Assembly (NCBI RefSeq): GCF_001439845.1 | Contig: NZ_JYLO01000002.1 | Span: 248,001 to 312,000, forward strand | Direction: 5' to 3' | Origin: Pseudomonas lactis | GTDB lineage: Bacteria > Pseudomonadota > Gammaproteobacteria > Pseudomonadales > Pseudomonadaceae | DNA length: 64,000 nucleotides | Shown here: piece by piece, positions 41,285 through 50,054 of the stretch | How positions within the stretch are numbered: position 1 is the stretch's first letter | Layout of the letters: each line of letters opens with the position of its first letter | Program-made: the position numbers and the translations under genes | The notes under the pieces: generated by a model | Told to the model about the DNA's origin: nothing | Seen by the model: the letters and a program-made list of their open reading frames with translations, nothing else | Databases searched by the model: none

Positions 41285-43405
41285 TTACCAATCCACTGCG
41301 TAACTCAGGCTGAAGGTACGACCCTCGGCATTCGGGTACGGTGCGCGGGCATTGGCCTGGGCGAACATGTTCTGGTAGTTGCGGTTGGTGAGGTTGTACA
41401 CCGCACCTTCCAGGCGACCTACCGGCAGCCTTACCGAGCCCAGCAGGTCGACCAGGGTGTAGCCCTGGATATCGCGACCGTTGTTGTCCTTGGCCGCCGC
41501 GTCGTAATTGGCCAGGCGCATGCCCTGCAAGCGCAGGCTGTAGTCGTCACGCTCATAGCCGACAAAGGCTGTGGTCTTGGCGGGGGAGATGCGGGTGGCA
41601 GGCAAGTCGATCCACTTGCCATTCTGCTGGGTCTCGCCTTTGGCATACGCGTAGGTACCGCCGACAGACCATTGGTCGCTGATGTTATAGGTCAGGCCGG
41701 TCTCGAGGCCACGCACGCGTTCTTTCTGATTGATCAGGCGCAGTACACGATCATTGGCATCATAGAACTGCGTGACATCCGAGGTGTTTTCGTACGCGGT
41801 AACACTGGCCTGCCACTTGTCCCAGTCGCCACGCCAGCCCAGCTCGTAGCTGTCGACTTTCAAGGCCTGGGCATTGAGATCCTGGATATCGTATTTGCTG
41901 TTCACGTCACGCAGGAAGCGCTGGATATCCGGCAGGGAAAAGCCCTGGCTGAAGTTGACGAACACATCCTGGTTGTCGGTCAGGTGGTACACCGCACCGA
42001 GGTTATACAGCGTGTCATCGTATTTGAGCGTGCCACCGGGCAGTGTCGCACGGTTGCCGGTCTGGACGATTTCGCCATACGCGATGCTGTCGGAGACCTT
42101 GCTCTCAATCCATTCGCGACGTACGCCACCGCGCAAGGTCCAGTTGTCGATGTCGTAGGACAGTTGGCCAAAGATGGCTTTGGTGGTGGTCTCGATATCC
42201 GGACCCAGTTCGAACGTGGTACCGGTTTTGGTGTAGGTCAGGCCATTGACCCGGTATTGGTCGCCACGCTGGCGTGAGGTTTCATGGTCGTAGTCCGCGC
42301 CCCATACCAGGTTGCCCGTTGCCGGGCCGATGTCCGGCATTTGTGTGTCGATCGCCGCCCGCAGGCCGTAGACATCCTGCACGCTGTTGTTGTCTGACAC
42401 GCCTGCCCGACCTCGGGACAGGTCCGGGAAGAACAGTGCATCCGCCCGCCGCCAGTAACTTTCGACCTGCAAACCCTGACCGTAAAAATCCTTGTCGGCG
42501 TAGTTGAGGTTGACCGCCTGGTTGTGGGTGTAGGGTTGGTCGCCCAGGTCCAGGCCTTTTACGGCGACTGCGTTGCTGGTGATGCGGGGGTTCTTGGTGT
42601 AGCGAGTGTCTTGTTCGTCTTTATAGTCTTGCAGCGACAGGCTGATCTTCTTGTCGTCATCAAGCTCATAGCCGAAGCGACCTTGCAGGTCGTAGGTATC
42701 GGTGTCCATGTTGCTGCCCTGGGACGTGTCCTGGGGAATGCGCTTGCCATTACCGTCGAACTGATCGTTGCGCTGCACGGTGTTGCCCGAGAGGTACCAG
42801 TCCACCGGGCCCTTGCGCCCGGTGGCGCTTTGGAACGCTTGATAAGCGAACCCCTTGTGGCTGAAGTTGTTGCCGGCGGTCATGCCGATCTTGCTGCTGA
42901 ACGCCAGGTCTTCACCTTGGTTGCGTTTGGTGATGATGTTGATGATGCCGCCCGAGGCGCCTGCACCGTAGACACTGCTGGCGCCGGAGATCACTTCGAT
43001 ACGCTCGATGCTTTCTGGTGCGACGCTGTTGAGCTGGCGGAAGTTATCGCGGGTGGCGTTTTGCGAAACCCCGTCGATCAGGATCAGGGTATTACGCCCG
43101 CGAAGCGTCTGGCCGAAGTTGCTCATACCGCCGCTGGAAGGCGCAATGCCAGGCACCAATTGGCCGAGGATATCGGCGACCCGACGTCCTGCACCCGTCT
43201 GCTGGCGGATTTGCGCTTCATTGATCACCTGCACCGAGCCTGGAATCTGCGCAATGCTGGTTTCGCTGCGCGTGGCCGATACGACTGTTGCCTGTAATTG
43301 CAGGCTGGTCGGCGCTGCCGGTGTCTGTTCTGTCTGATCGGCCCAGGCGGGCGCACTCATCGAGCCGAGAAGCGGCAGCAGAACGGCCAATTGCGATTTA
43401 TTCAT
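41285..43405 (-). CDS. TonB-dependent siderophore receptor
   Basis: A 706-residue outer-membrane receptor. The signal peptide is MNKSQLAVLLPLLGSMSAPA (cut near residue 22). A TonB-box-like ATVVSATRS lies at about 39-47, the plug domain follows (SIAQIPGSVQVINEAQIRQQ, then LIDGVSQNATRDNF and VYGAGASGGIINIITK), and the barrel ends in W. There is no N-terminal signalling domain, so it is a plain receptor, not a transducer. It is the last gene of a minus-strand operon with an NIS synthetase and an MFS exporter, overlapping the exporter by 4 bases. It should reimport the ferric form of the siderophore made by this operon. Confidence 0.9.
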   Translation of the reverse strand: MNKSQLAVLLPLLGSMSAPAWADQTEQTPAAPTSLQLQATVVSATRSETSIAQIPGSVQVINEAQIRQQTGAGRRVADILGQLVPGIAPSSGGMSNFGQTLRGRNTLILIDGVSQNATRDNFRQLNSVAPESIERIEVISGASSVYGAGASGGIINIITKRNQGEDLAFSSKIGMTAGNNFSHKGFAYQAFQSATGRKGPVDWYLSGNTVQRNDQFDGNGKRIPQDTSQGSNMDTDTYDLQGRFGYELDDDKKISLSLQDYKDEQDTRYTKNPRITSNAVAVKGLDLGDQPYTHNQAVNLNYADKDFYGQGLQVESYWRRADALFFPDLSRGRAGVSDNNSVQDVYGLRAAIDTQMPDIGPATGNLVWGADYDHETSRQRGDQYRVNGLTYTKTGTTFELGPDIETTTKAIFGQLSYDIDNWTLRGGVRREWIESKVSDSIAYGEIVQTGNRATLPGGTLKYDDTLYNLGAVYHLTDNQDVFVNFSQGFSLPDIQRFLRDVNSKYDIQDLNAQALKVDSYELGWRGDWDKWQASVTAYENTSDVTQFYDANDRVLRLINQKERVRGLETGLTYNISDQWSVGGTYAYAKGETQQNGKWIDLPATRISPAKTTAFVGYERDDYSLRLQGMRLANYDAAAKDNNGRDIQGYTLVDLLGSVRLPVGRLEGAVYNLTNRNYQNMFAQANARAPYPNAEGRTFSLSYAVDW

Positions 43406-44628
43406 GGGTTTGTCTCAGAGTGATTAGAAGTATTGACAGAAAAATCGGATGTCTCAGGCGCTCGCGCAAACGAACGGATGGCGCGGATACTTACGGCGGC
43501 CAGGGCATAGGTGAGTGCGACCAGCCAGAAGCTGTGCGCCAGGCCCACCCACCCCATGCCGATACCGCCCAACAAGGCGCCGCACAGCGCACCGGCTTTG
43601 GCGGCGCTATTGCCCATGCCCAGGGCAAAACCCTGCTGGCTGTGCGCTACGGTAGTGGCGATCAGTGTGTAGGCCACGGGCAACAAAGCACCCTGCCACA
43701 CGCCCCACAGCAGCCGGCTGGCGATAAAACCCACCCATTCACTGGCCAGCGCCGTGCAGGCCAGCGTGAAGGCGCAGGCCCACGTGACCCACTCGATGAT
43801 GCGCAGCGTATGGGCTGGCTGATGCCGATCGAACAGGCGCCCCCACAATGGCGCGGACAGTGCCAGGGTCAAGGCGCTGGCGCCATAGCTGGCGCCGATC
43901 AGCCACGCAGGTGCGTGCAAGACCTGGGCGACATACAGGGCGTAAAACGGTTGCGGCATCATCCTGGCTGCCTGGATCAATACGATGATCCCCAGCATCG
44001 CGCCAATCCAGCCTTTGGGGAGTGCGGCAGGCTGGGACGTGCGGGCAGGTCTCGATCGTGGTGAGTCGCTGGGTAAGAACGCGCTGATTATCGCGCACAA
44101 CAGGCAGACGCCGGTGGCGCTGTAGCACAGCAATGCGAAACCGGATATGTCCATCAGCCAGCCGCCCAACACCGGCCCGGCCAGGGAGCCTACGGCAGTG
44201 GCTGATTGCAGCCGCGCAAGAATGTGCCCCCGTCCGCCGTCGCCGCAGCAGGCCAGTGCGTAGGCTTGGGCTGCGGCGATGAAACCAGCCAATGCGCCTT
44301 GTACTACACGGATAGCCACCAGCCACCATGGATCAGGTGTAATTGCAGCCAGCGCCTGGCACACCGCTAACGCCAGCAGCGCGCGGATGATCATGAGCTT
44401 ATGGCCGGTGCGGTCGCCCAGTCTTCCCCACATAGGCGTCAGGATCATCGCCGCCATCATTGGCCCTGCATACACCAGCGAAGACAGCAGGCCGGTGTAC
44501 TGGGCATTGGCGACGCCCAACAGCTTCTGGATTTGCAGCGGCCAAAACGGTCCGCTCATCTCCATCGCCCCCATCGACACCAACTGAATCACCACCAGCA
44601 GCCGCAGCGCTGTGTTGTTAGTCGGCAT
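43402..44628 (-). CDS. MFS transporter, probable siderophore exporter
   Basis: A 408-residue inner-membrane protein with about twelve hydrophobic segments. An MFS motif is visible in MWGRLGDRTGHKLMIIR near residue 65. Relatives such as Legionella LbtB and Francisella FslB export carboxylate siderophores; this similarity is by type, not by alignment. It overlaps the synthetase gene by 11 bases upstream and the receptor by 4 bases downstream, so a single transcript encodes production, export and uptake. Confidence 0.85.
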   Translation of the reverse strand: MPTNNTALRLLVVIQLVSMGAMEMSGPFWPLQIQKLLGVANAQYTGLLSSLVYAGPMMAAMILTPMWGRLGDRTGHKLMIIRALLALAVCQALAAITPDPWWLVAIRVVQGALAGFIAAAQAYALACCGDGGRGHILARLQSATAVGSLAGPVLGGWLMDISGFALLCYSATGVCLLCAIISAFLPSDSPRSRPARTSQPAALPKGWIGAMLGIIVLIQAARMMPQPFYALYVAQVLHAPAWLIGASYGASALTLALSAPLWGRLFDRHQPAHTLRIIEWVTWACAFTLACTALASEWVGFIASRLLWGVWQGALLPVAYTLIATTVAHSQQGFALGMGNSAAKAGALCGALLGGIGMGWVGLAHSFWLVALTYALAAVSIRAIRSFARAPETSDFSVNTSNHSETNP

Positions 44629-46543
44629 TGGCGGCCGCGCTCAACGGGTTAGGCAACCGCCCGACGATATCGGCATGACTCTCCAGCAGGCGCATGCGCA
44701 TGAACGACTTGGCCGGCCACGCGTGCTCCAGCAGTGCTTCGCGCTCGGTGGCCCAGCGCTGCGGATCAACCTGCGAACGCAGGTCGTCAAAACACTGGCT
44801 GACCTGTGCCGACAGTTCATTCCAGAGCAGCGCCTGGGGGATGTCGAAGTGGCGCGCGGCAAGCAGGATGAGCTCGCCCAGATGGCACATGAATACGGTG
44901 TGCAGCAGCTTGTCCCGTACGAAACCTGCGTCGTCGTACAGCGTCATCTTCGGGTCGTGCAGTTCAATGTCCAGGCCGTGGGCGTGCAAGGTTTTGCGGT
45001 CGATTCGGATATCGCCGAAGTCGCGCAGCAACAGGCGGCTCAATTGTCCGTCTGCGGCCATCACCATGAAGGAATTTTGCTGATGGGCCTCAAAAGCGAT
45101 GCCATAACGCAAGTACATGCCCAGCAGTGCTGGCACGGTGATCGCTGCGTAGTCATGGAAGAACGCGAGCATGGCCGCCGCGTCATCCTTGCCTTGGCTC
45201 AGGCGCACCCATTGGCGCAGCAGCGGCTGGCCGTGTTGATCAATGGCAAACAGGCTGCCCACTGGCACGGCCATTTCCCCTGGCTGGAGCTGGCTCTGGG
45301 GATTGTCGCGATAGAGCACCGCCAAATGGCGGGAGTGCTCGTCATTGGCCGGTACCGGCTGGAAATGCACACCGATCCGCTCGGGAATGATGCTGAGGAT
45401 GTTCTGGATCGCAGGCTCGCGTTCCAAGATGCTCAGTAGCAAATGGCTGATCCGTGGGCCCATGCGCGCTGAACGCGGCGATACGGTGCGCTGTACGCTG
45501 GTCAGGCGCAGTGACACGGGCAGCTTGATCATCGGCGCATCGCAACGGCCTTCAGGCAACACGGTTCTGAATGACATGGTGGGGTGGGCGGTAAACGCGA
45601 CGATATCGGTCAGCACCAGCAGCTTGTCGCCGATTGCATCGGCGAACAGCTGAGGCAGCTCCTGGCGTGCCTGCCAGGGATGGGAGGGCAACGGCAGATA
45701 ATCGCCAGCCTCGAGGCCCTGTGCTTGAAGGGTTGCGGTTAATTGCTGCGCTGCCTGTGGAAAGTGGTTGCTCCACCACTGCCAGTAATCTGTAGTCCCG
45801 GCCAAACTTTCGACATGGGCAAATTGGCGATGCAGTGCGCACAGCAGCACCGGGAAGCGTGCTTCGAATTCCGGCGAATAATTGATGACCTGCTCCGTAT
45901 TCAGGCCCAGCTTGGTCTTGTAGTTGGGGTGCCATGGGTGACCCAATGTTCCCCACTGCTCAAGCACGGAAGTCGGGTTGATAACGCTCGGGCTGTTTTT
46001 GAGATGACTCAAGAGATTGTCTTGATGCACCGGGTCCATGGACGCATGCAGCTTGAGCGTCCATTGCTCGTGGAAGGCCAGGCACAAGGTGTCGTTGATG
46101 AAGCTATCGTCGATCTCGACGTTGAGGCGGTTGAGCACTTCCCGGTCGGCAGGCGACTCAAGGCTGGCGTTAAGCAACGTCAACAACTGTGAGGGGAACT
46201 GGATTTTCTGTTCGGGCTGGCCTTCGCGCAACAGGATGACTTCGCCGCGCAGGTCCCAGCTTGCCATGCGGCCAGGCCGCAAATGTTCGAAACGTAGTCG
46301 GGCTTGGCAAGGCAGTATCAGCGAGCAATGCCCACGTTCGTCATAAATGAGGGTGCTGGAGTCCAGCAGGCTTTCACGAAACAAAGCTTGGATCAGGCGT
46401 TGGAAGCTACGTTCGGCGGCGGGTGCCAGCGTGTTGATCAGGGCTTGGAGGCTGATGTGGCTGGCCTGAAATTGCGCAGTGGCAAGTGCTTCGCTCCAGC
46501 GTTCCAGTAACGCGTTTTCTGGCTTGCTGCTATTTCCATGCAT
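44618..46543 (-). CDS. NRPS-independent siderophore (NIS) synthetase, IucA/IucC family
   Basis: A 641-residue ATP-dependent siderophore synthetase. The family's ATP-binding motif HPWHPNYK is at residues 202-209; KLPVSLRLTSVQRT follows at 340-353, EAHQQNSF at 485-492 and RDFGDI at 507-512, all parts of the IucA/IucC active site. It is a single full-length synthetase, as in rhizoferrin producers (Legionella LbtA, Francisella FslA), where one enzyme joins two citrates to a diamine. No second synthetase, decarboxylase or hydroxylase gene is nearby, so a citrate or other dicarboxylate joined to a common amine is the simplest product. It starts at 46543; a Fur box lies 47 bases upstream. Confidence 0.92.
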   Translation of the reverse strand: MHGNSSKPENALLERWSEALATAQFQASHISLQALINTLAPAAERSFQRLIQALFRESLLDSSTLIYDERGHCSLILPCQARLRFEHLRPGRMASWDLRGEVILLREGQPEQKIQFPSQLLTLLNASLESPADREVLNRLNVEIDDSFINDTLCLAFHEQWTLKLHASMDPVHQDNLLSHLKNSPSVINPTSVLEQWGTLGHPWHPNYKTKLGLNTEQVINYSPEFEARFPVLLCALHRQFAHVESLAGTTDYWQWWSNHFPQAAQQLTATLQAQGLEAGDYLPLPSHPWQARQELPQLFADAIGDKLLVLTDIVAFTAHPTMSFRTVLPEGRCDAPMIKLPVSLRLTSVQRTVSPRSARMGPRISHLLLSILEREPAIQNILSIIPERIGVHFQPVPANDEHSRHLAVLYRDNPQSQLQPGEMAVPVGSLFAIDQHGQPLLRQWVRLSQGKDDAAAMLAFFHDYAAITVPALLGMYLRYGIAFEAHQQNSFMVMAADGQLSRLLLRDFGDIRIDRKTLHAHGLDIELHDPKMTLYDDAGFVRDKLLHTVFMCHLGELILLAARHFDIPQALLWNELSAQVSQCFDDLRSQVDPQRWATEREALLEHAWPAKSFMRMRLLESHADIVGRLPNPLSAAANAD

Positions 46544-46589
46544 CTAATTGATTCCCTGATTCGTGAGCCTGAATGAAAAGCGAACGAAT

Positions 46590-46608
46590 GATATCGAGAA
46601 TCATTATT
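46590..46608 (-). promoter_or_regulatory. Fur box upstream of the siderophore operon
   Basis: GATATCGAGAATCATTATT matches the Fur consensus GATAATGATAATCATTATC at 15 of 19 positions. It lies 47 to 65 bases before the start of the synthetase gene, in an AT-rich promoter region (TAATGTAACAAAAACACACA on the minus strand). Iron-bound Fur should repress all three genes. Confidence 0.8.
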
Positions 46609-46649
46609 TGTGTGTGTTTTTGTTACATTAATTTATGGCGATTATTGAC

Positions 46650-46678
46650 AAAAAAACCGCGCTCCAAAGGCGCGGTTC
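46650..46678 (-). terminator. Terminator of the 62-residue protein gene
   Basis: On the minus strand a hairpin ACCGCGC/GCGCGGT is followed by seven T. It also isolates the Fur-controlled promoter from the neighbouring gene. Confidence 0.88.
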
Positions 46679-46729
46679 CTTGTAGACGGCCCGGCTGCGT
46701 GGACCGGGCGTCCACATGATTTCAGAGCT

Positions 46730-46918
46730 TCAGGAGCTTTTTGCCTGGCGTTGCAGTTCGAGAGTTTCGAGCTCGTTTTTATAATTGTGGGCGTCGCTCT
46801 CGTTGTGAAACATGCCGACCAATACGTCTTGCTGATGGACATCCCAGATGTGAATCCCGTGGCCTACGGCTTCATGGGACATATGTTCATCGTCGCGTTC
46901 AGTTACTTTTACAGTCAT
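46730..46918 (-). CDS. Small conserved protein, 62 residues
   Basis: A short soluble protein rich in His and acidic residues in the N-terminal part (TERDDEHMSHEAVGHGIHIW, DVHQQDVLVGMF) and ending in a charged helix (NYKNELETLELQRQAKSS). A ribosome site GGAG lies 9 bases before the ATG and a terminator follows, so it is very likely a gene. The composition and a hydrophobic core of IHIWDVHQQDVLVGMF suggest a small beta-alpha fold. The family is unknown to me. The His cluster might bind metal; that is speculation. Confidence 0.68.
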   Translation of the reverse strand: MTVKVTERDDEHMSHEAVGHGIHIWDVHQQDVLVGMFHNESDAHNYKNELETLELQRQAKSS

Positions 46919-47131
46919 CTGCTTGCTCCAATCTCTGGTTGATCTGCGGCAAGTCGTCGCAGGCCTCTGTTATATGATTTGTTAGCTTGCTAAGTAAACT
47001 GATTTTGCGCGCAATAATTCATTGCAGAAAGCGCAACAATGCTACAGGCCGCGTAAACCGAGGCATTGCGTCGCCACCTCCGGGGGTTTATGACAAAAGT
47101 TTCATGTTCAGGGCGGCTAGGTTGACCTCGG

Positions 47132-47209
47132 TACCGCTATCGCAGGCAAGCCAGTTCCCACCTTGAAATGCATTCCACTGTGGGAGCTGGCTTGTCTGCG
47201 ATAGCGGTA
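47132..47209. repeat. REPIN in outward orientation
   Basis: The unit order is reversed against other copies: TACCGCTATCGCAGGCAAGC on the left and its reverse complement CTGCGATAGCGGTA on the right, with the GTGGGAG ends facing inward around CACCTTGAAATGCATTCCAC. The same flank and spacer recur in the element inside cobB (58428-58499), so both derive from one source. Confidence 0.85.
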
Positions 47210-47233
47210 GTGGCCGCGCCTAAAATTCCAGGC

Positions 47234-47263
47234 AAAAAAAAGCCCCGCATTCAGCGAGGCTCT
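47234..47263 (-). terminator. Terminator of the DUF3108 gene
   Basis: On the minus strand a hairpin AGCCTCGC-TGAAT-GCGGGGCT (one G-T pair) is followed by eight T. It may also end transcription from the upstream purMN genes. Confidence 0.85.
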
Positions 47264-47282
47264 TTCCAGCACATCAGCCCAA

Positions 47283-47996
47283 TCAGCTACCCTTGACGGC
47301 CTTACCGTCAACAGTGCCATCCTGCAGCATGATGTTGTATTCCTTGCCATCGGTCTCAACCTGACGCAGGGCAACCAGGATACCGCCCTGGTCCTTGGCA
47401 AACCACATTTGGGTGATGCGCTTGCTCTGGGACGGATCACGCACGCGCTCGACCTTGATCGCGTCGATCGAACCGACCTTGGTCTGGACCTTTTCCGAGC
47501 CGATCACGCGGAAGTCGTAGGTATCGGTATCGGTACCCTCAACCACGCGGTAGCTCATGCTTTTTTTGCCCGCGGCAACATCGCGTTGCAGAGCAAGCTG
47601 GTAGGTGGACTTGTCGAGCATGCCGCTTTCGAGCGTGACATTGACCGGGTCTTTGTTTTCAAAGCCGGTGACTTTTTTGGCGCTCTGGTCGAAATCCAGG
47701 TTGATCTTCTTCGCCTTGCCCAGGCCGCCGCGTTCGAAGCTGTAGCTCTTGGGTTGCAGGGTGTCCTTGTCGAACAGGATCACGCTGGTTTCGGTCAAGC
47801 TGGCGATCATCATCGAGGCCTTGAAATTCAAGGTCCAGGTACCGTCGCCATTCTTGGCCAGGCTGCGTTCAGCCGAACCGCTCATGGGCAGTTGTTTCCA
47901 GTCGGCGGTGTAGCTGACGGAGAAGGGGTGAAGGTCTGCCGCTTGTACGGCAGGCAAAGCGAACAGCGCAAAAGCGAAAAGCAGGGCGCGACGCAT
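47283..47996 (-). CDS. DUF3108 domain protein, exported
   Basis: A 237-residue periplasmic protein. Signal peptide MRRALLFAFALFALPAVQA. The mature chain is mostly beta (FSVSYTADWKQLPMSGSAER, TWTLNFKASMMIASLTETSV) and matches the DUF3108 pattern of a curved beta structure (KSYSFERGGLGKAKKINLDF, FRVIGSEKVQTKVGSIDAIK). The function is unknown. It follows purN by 8 bases on the same strand and is likely in the purMN unit, as in other Pseudomonas. Confidence 0.85.
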   Translation of the reverse strand: MRRALLFAFALFALPAVQAADLHPFSVSYTADWKQLPMSGSAERSLAKNGDGTWTLNFKASMMIASLTETSVILFDKDTLQPKSYSFERGGLGKAKKINLDFDQSAKKVTGFENKDPVNVTLESGMLDKSTYQLALQRDVAAGKKSMSYRVVEGTDTDTYDFRVIGSEKVQTKVGSIDAIKVERVRDPSQSKRITQMWFAKDQGGILVALRQVETDGKEYNIMLQDGTVDGKAVKGS

Positions 47997-48004
47997 AAAA
48001 TCTC

Positions 48005-48655
48005 CTAGGTTCGAATCAAGTGGCCGCTGGCCGCGAGTAACTGGCCGTCCAATAATGCACCCTGGTCGCCAAGAATCAACCGTCCTTCGGCAAACCAGCG
48101 AACAGCCAGCGGGTAAATCCTGTGTTCCTGGGTATGAACCCGTTGCGCAAGTGTCTGCGCCGAGTCGCCTGACTCTACCGGAACCACTGCCTGTACGACC
48201 AGAGGCCCGCCATCGAGTTCCTCGGTCACAAAGTGCACGCTGCAGCCATGCTCACTGTCGCCGGCGTCGAGGGCGCGCTGGTGGGTGTGCATGCCTTTGT
48301 ACTTGGGCAGCAGGGAAGGGTGGATATTGAGCAGGCGCCCTTCGTAGTGCCGGACGAAATCTGCGCTGAGGATGCGCATGAAACCGGCAAGGACCACGAG
48401 TTTGGGGTTGAAGGCGTCGATCAGTTCGATCAAGGCGCTGTCGAAGGCCTCGCGACCGTCGAACGCCTTGTGATCCAGGGAGCGAGTATCGATACCCGCG
48501 TCACGGGCGCGTTGCAGACCGTAGGCGTCGCTGCGGTTGGAAATCACCGCAGCGATGCGCACCGGGCTGTCGCCGGTGCGCGTGCTGTCGATCAGGGCCT
48601 GCAAGTTACTGCCGGTGCCGGAAAGCAGCACCACGACATCACAGGTCTGGGGCAT
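48005..48655 (-). CDS. purN: Phosphoribosylglycinamide formyltransferase
   Basis: A 216-residue enzyme of purine synthesis. It has the GAR and formyl-folate site segments VLLSGTGSNLQALID near residue 9, FMRILSADFV near 92 and the catalytic His of NIHPSLLPKYKGMHTH near 109-124, with Asp in HFVTEELDGGPLVVQ near 138. It converts GAR to FGAR. The ATGA overlap with purM (1 base) is the usual arrangement. Confidence 0.96.
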   Translation of the reverse strand: MPQTCDVVVLLSGTGSNLQALIDSTRTGDSPVRIAAVISNRSDAYGLQRARDAGIDTRSLDHKAFDGREAFDSALIELIDAFNPKLVVLAGFMRILSADFVRHYEGRLLNIHPSLLPKYKGMHTHQRALDAGDSEHGCSVHFVTEELDGGPLVVQAVVPVESGDSAQTLAQRVHTQEHRIYPLAVRWFAEGRLILGDQGALLDGQLLAASGHLIRT

Positions 48656-49713
48656 CAGTGAGCCTTGAGGTTCTTCAGTTCAACCTGGGCTGCGCCTTCG
48701 GCCGCAGTGGCGATCTGGCCAATGACCCAAGGTTGCTCGCCGGCTTCACGCAGCACGTTCAGTGCGGTTTCAACGTGTTCCTGCGCAACGCAGATCACCA
48801 TGCCCACGCCGCAGTTGAGCACGCGGTGCATTTCGGTTTCGTTGACGTTGCCTTTTTCCTGCAGCCAATCGAAGACTGCCGGGCGCTGCCAGCTGGCCAC
48901 GTCGACAATCGCCTGGGCGCCTTTTGGCAGGACGCGCGGGATGTTGTCCAGCAGGCCGCCACCGGTAATGTGGGCCATGGCCTTGACGGCGCCGGTGTCC
49001 TTGATCAGCTTGAGCAATGGCTTGACGTAGATGCGGGTCGGCGCCATCAGCAGGTCGGTCAGTGGCTTGCCGTCGAGCTGGATGTTCTCGATGTCGGCGC
49101 CGGACACTTCGATGATCTTGCGGATCAGCGAGTAGCCGTTGGAGTGCGGGCCGGACGATGGCAAGGCGAGCAGGGCGTCACCAGCAGCGACTTTGGAGCC
49201 GTCGATGATCTCGGCCTTTTCCACCACACCCACGCAGAAGCCGGCCAGGTCGTAGTCTTCGCCTTCGTACATGCCTGGCATTTCAGCGGTTTCACCGCCC
49301 ACCAGGGAGCAACCCGACAGTTCACAGCCCGCGCCGATGCCGGTCACAACCTGGGTAGCGGTCTCGACATTGAGCTTGCCGGTGGCGTAGTAGTCGAGGA
49401 AGAACAACGGCTCGGCGCCGCACACCACCAGGTCGTTGACGCACATGGCGACCAGGTCGATGCCGATGCTGTCGTGCTTGTTCAGGTTCAGGGCCAGGCG
49501 CAGCTTGGTGCCCACGCCGTCGGTGCCGGACACCAGTACAGGCTGCTTGTAGCCGGCCGGGATTTCGCAGAGGGCGCCAAAACCGCCCAGGCCACCCATG
49601 ACTTCAGGGCGCGCAGTGCGCTTGGCGACGCTCTTGATGCGTTCGACCAATGCTTCACCGGCGTCGATGTCTACACCGGCGTCCTTGTAGCTCAGGGAGG
49701 GTTGCTTGCTCAT
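48655..49713 (-). CDS. purM: Phosphoribosylformylglycinamidine cyclo-ligase
   Basis: A 352-residue enzyme. The start at 49713 ([20 protein letters not shown]) is the family standard; a longer frame to 49860 is not. Sites: [13 protein letters not shown] near residue 60, [20 protein letters not shown] near 94, [20 protein letters not shown] near 145. It makes AIR in the purine pathway. It is the first gene before purN and the DUF3108 gene and has its promoter in 49714-50054. Confidence 0.96.
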   Translation of the reverse strand: MSKQPSLSYKDAGVDIDAGEALVERIKSVAKRTARPEVMGGLGGFGALCEIPAGYKQPVLVSGTDGVGTKLRLALNLNKHDSIGIDLVAMCVNDLVVCGAEPLFFLDYYATGKLNVETATQVVTGIGAGCELSGCSLVGGETAEMPGMYEGEDYDLAGFCVGVVEKAEIIDGSKVAAGDALLALPSSGPHSNGYSLIRKIIEVSGADIENIQLDGKPLTDLLMAPTRIYVKPLLKLIKDTGAVKAMAHITGGGLLDNIPRVLPKGAQAIVDVASWQRPAVFDWLQEKGNVNETEMHRVLNCGVGMVICVAQEHVETALNVLREAGEQPWVIGQIATAAEGAAQVELKNLKAH

Positions 49714-50054
49714 GATCCAGGCCTTTAGGGGGGATTTCTGGGTAACGACCGGGCGGGCGGGGGCTTTTGGAAAGGGCCCTGCCGTTGACGGTCTGCGAAG
49801 GCGCGCGATTTTATCAGGCTTGAGGGGCAGCGGCCATCCTCGGGCCGACGGGCAGGGCATATGAGCTCAAAAAAATGCAAATCGGGCCGGTAATCGTGCG
49901 TATTAAGGTATAGCCTTGAGCTCGCTAGCGTTATGACAGTATGAAAACTTACCGGGACCCTGTGAATGTTTTACCGGTCGCTGTGTCACAGCCTTGCCAA
50001 ACCGAGATCACGCGGTCTGTTCCAACCGCTAAATTTGTCGTTCGGGAATCTTCC
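49714..50054. promoter_or_regulatory. Divergent region, purM / DUF2066 gene
   Basis: 341 bases without a gene. For the DUF2066 gene a -10-like TATAGC is at 49909-49914, and AAGGTATAGCCTTGAGCTCG contains a short dyad (AAGGT/GCCTT). For purM the GC-rich part 49740-49800 has no clear promoter and may carry a purine operator, but I do not recognise one. Nothing else is visible. Confidence 0.4.

Larger units (their letters stand above)
46919..47282. other. Gene-free region between the 62-residue gene and the DUF3108 gene
   Basis: This region contains the small gene's promoter (AT-rich TTATATGATTTGTTAGCTTG near 46970), the inverted REPIN at 47132-47209 and the terminator of the DUF3108 gene. No reading frame with a ribosome site was found. 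Confidence 0.5.

Noticed and set aside
46741..46977. Plus-strand frames opposite the 62-residue gene
   Set aside because: They have no ribosome site and run against the terminator orientation; the minus-strand gene has both signals.
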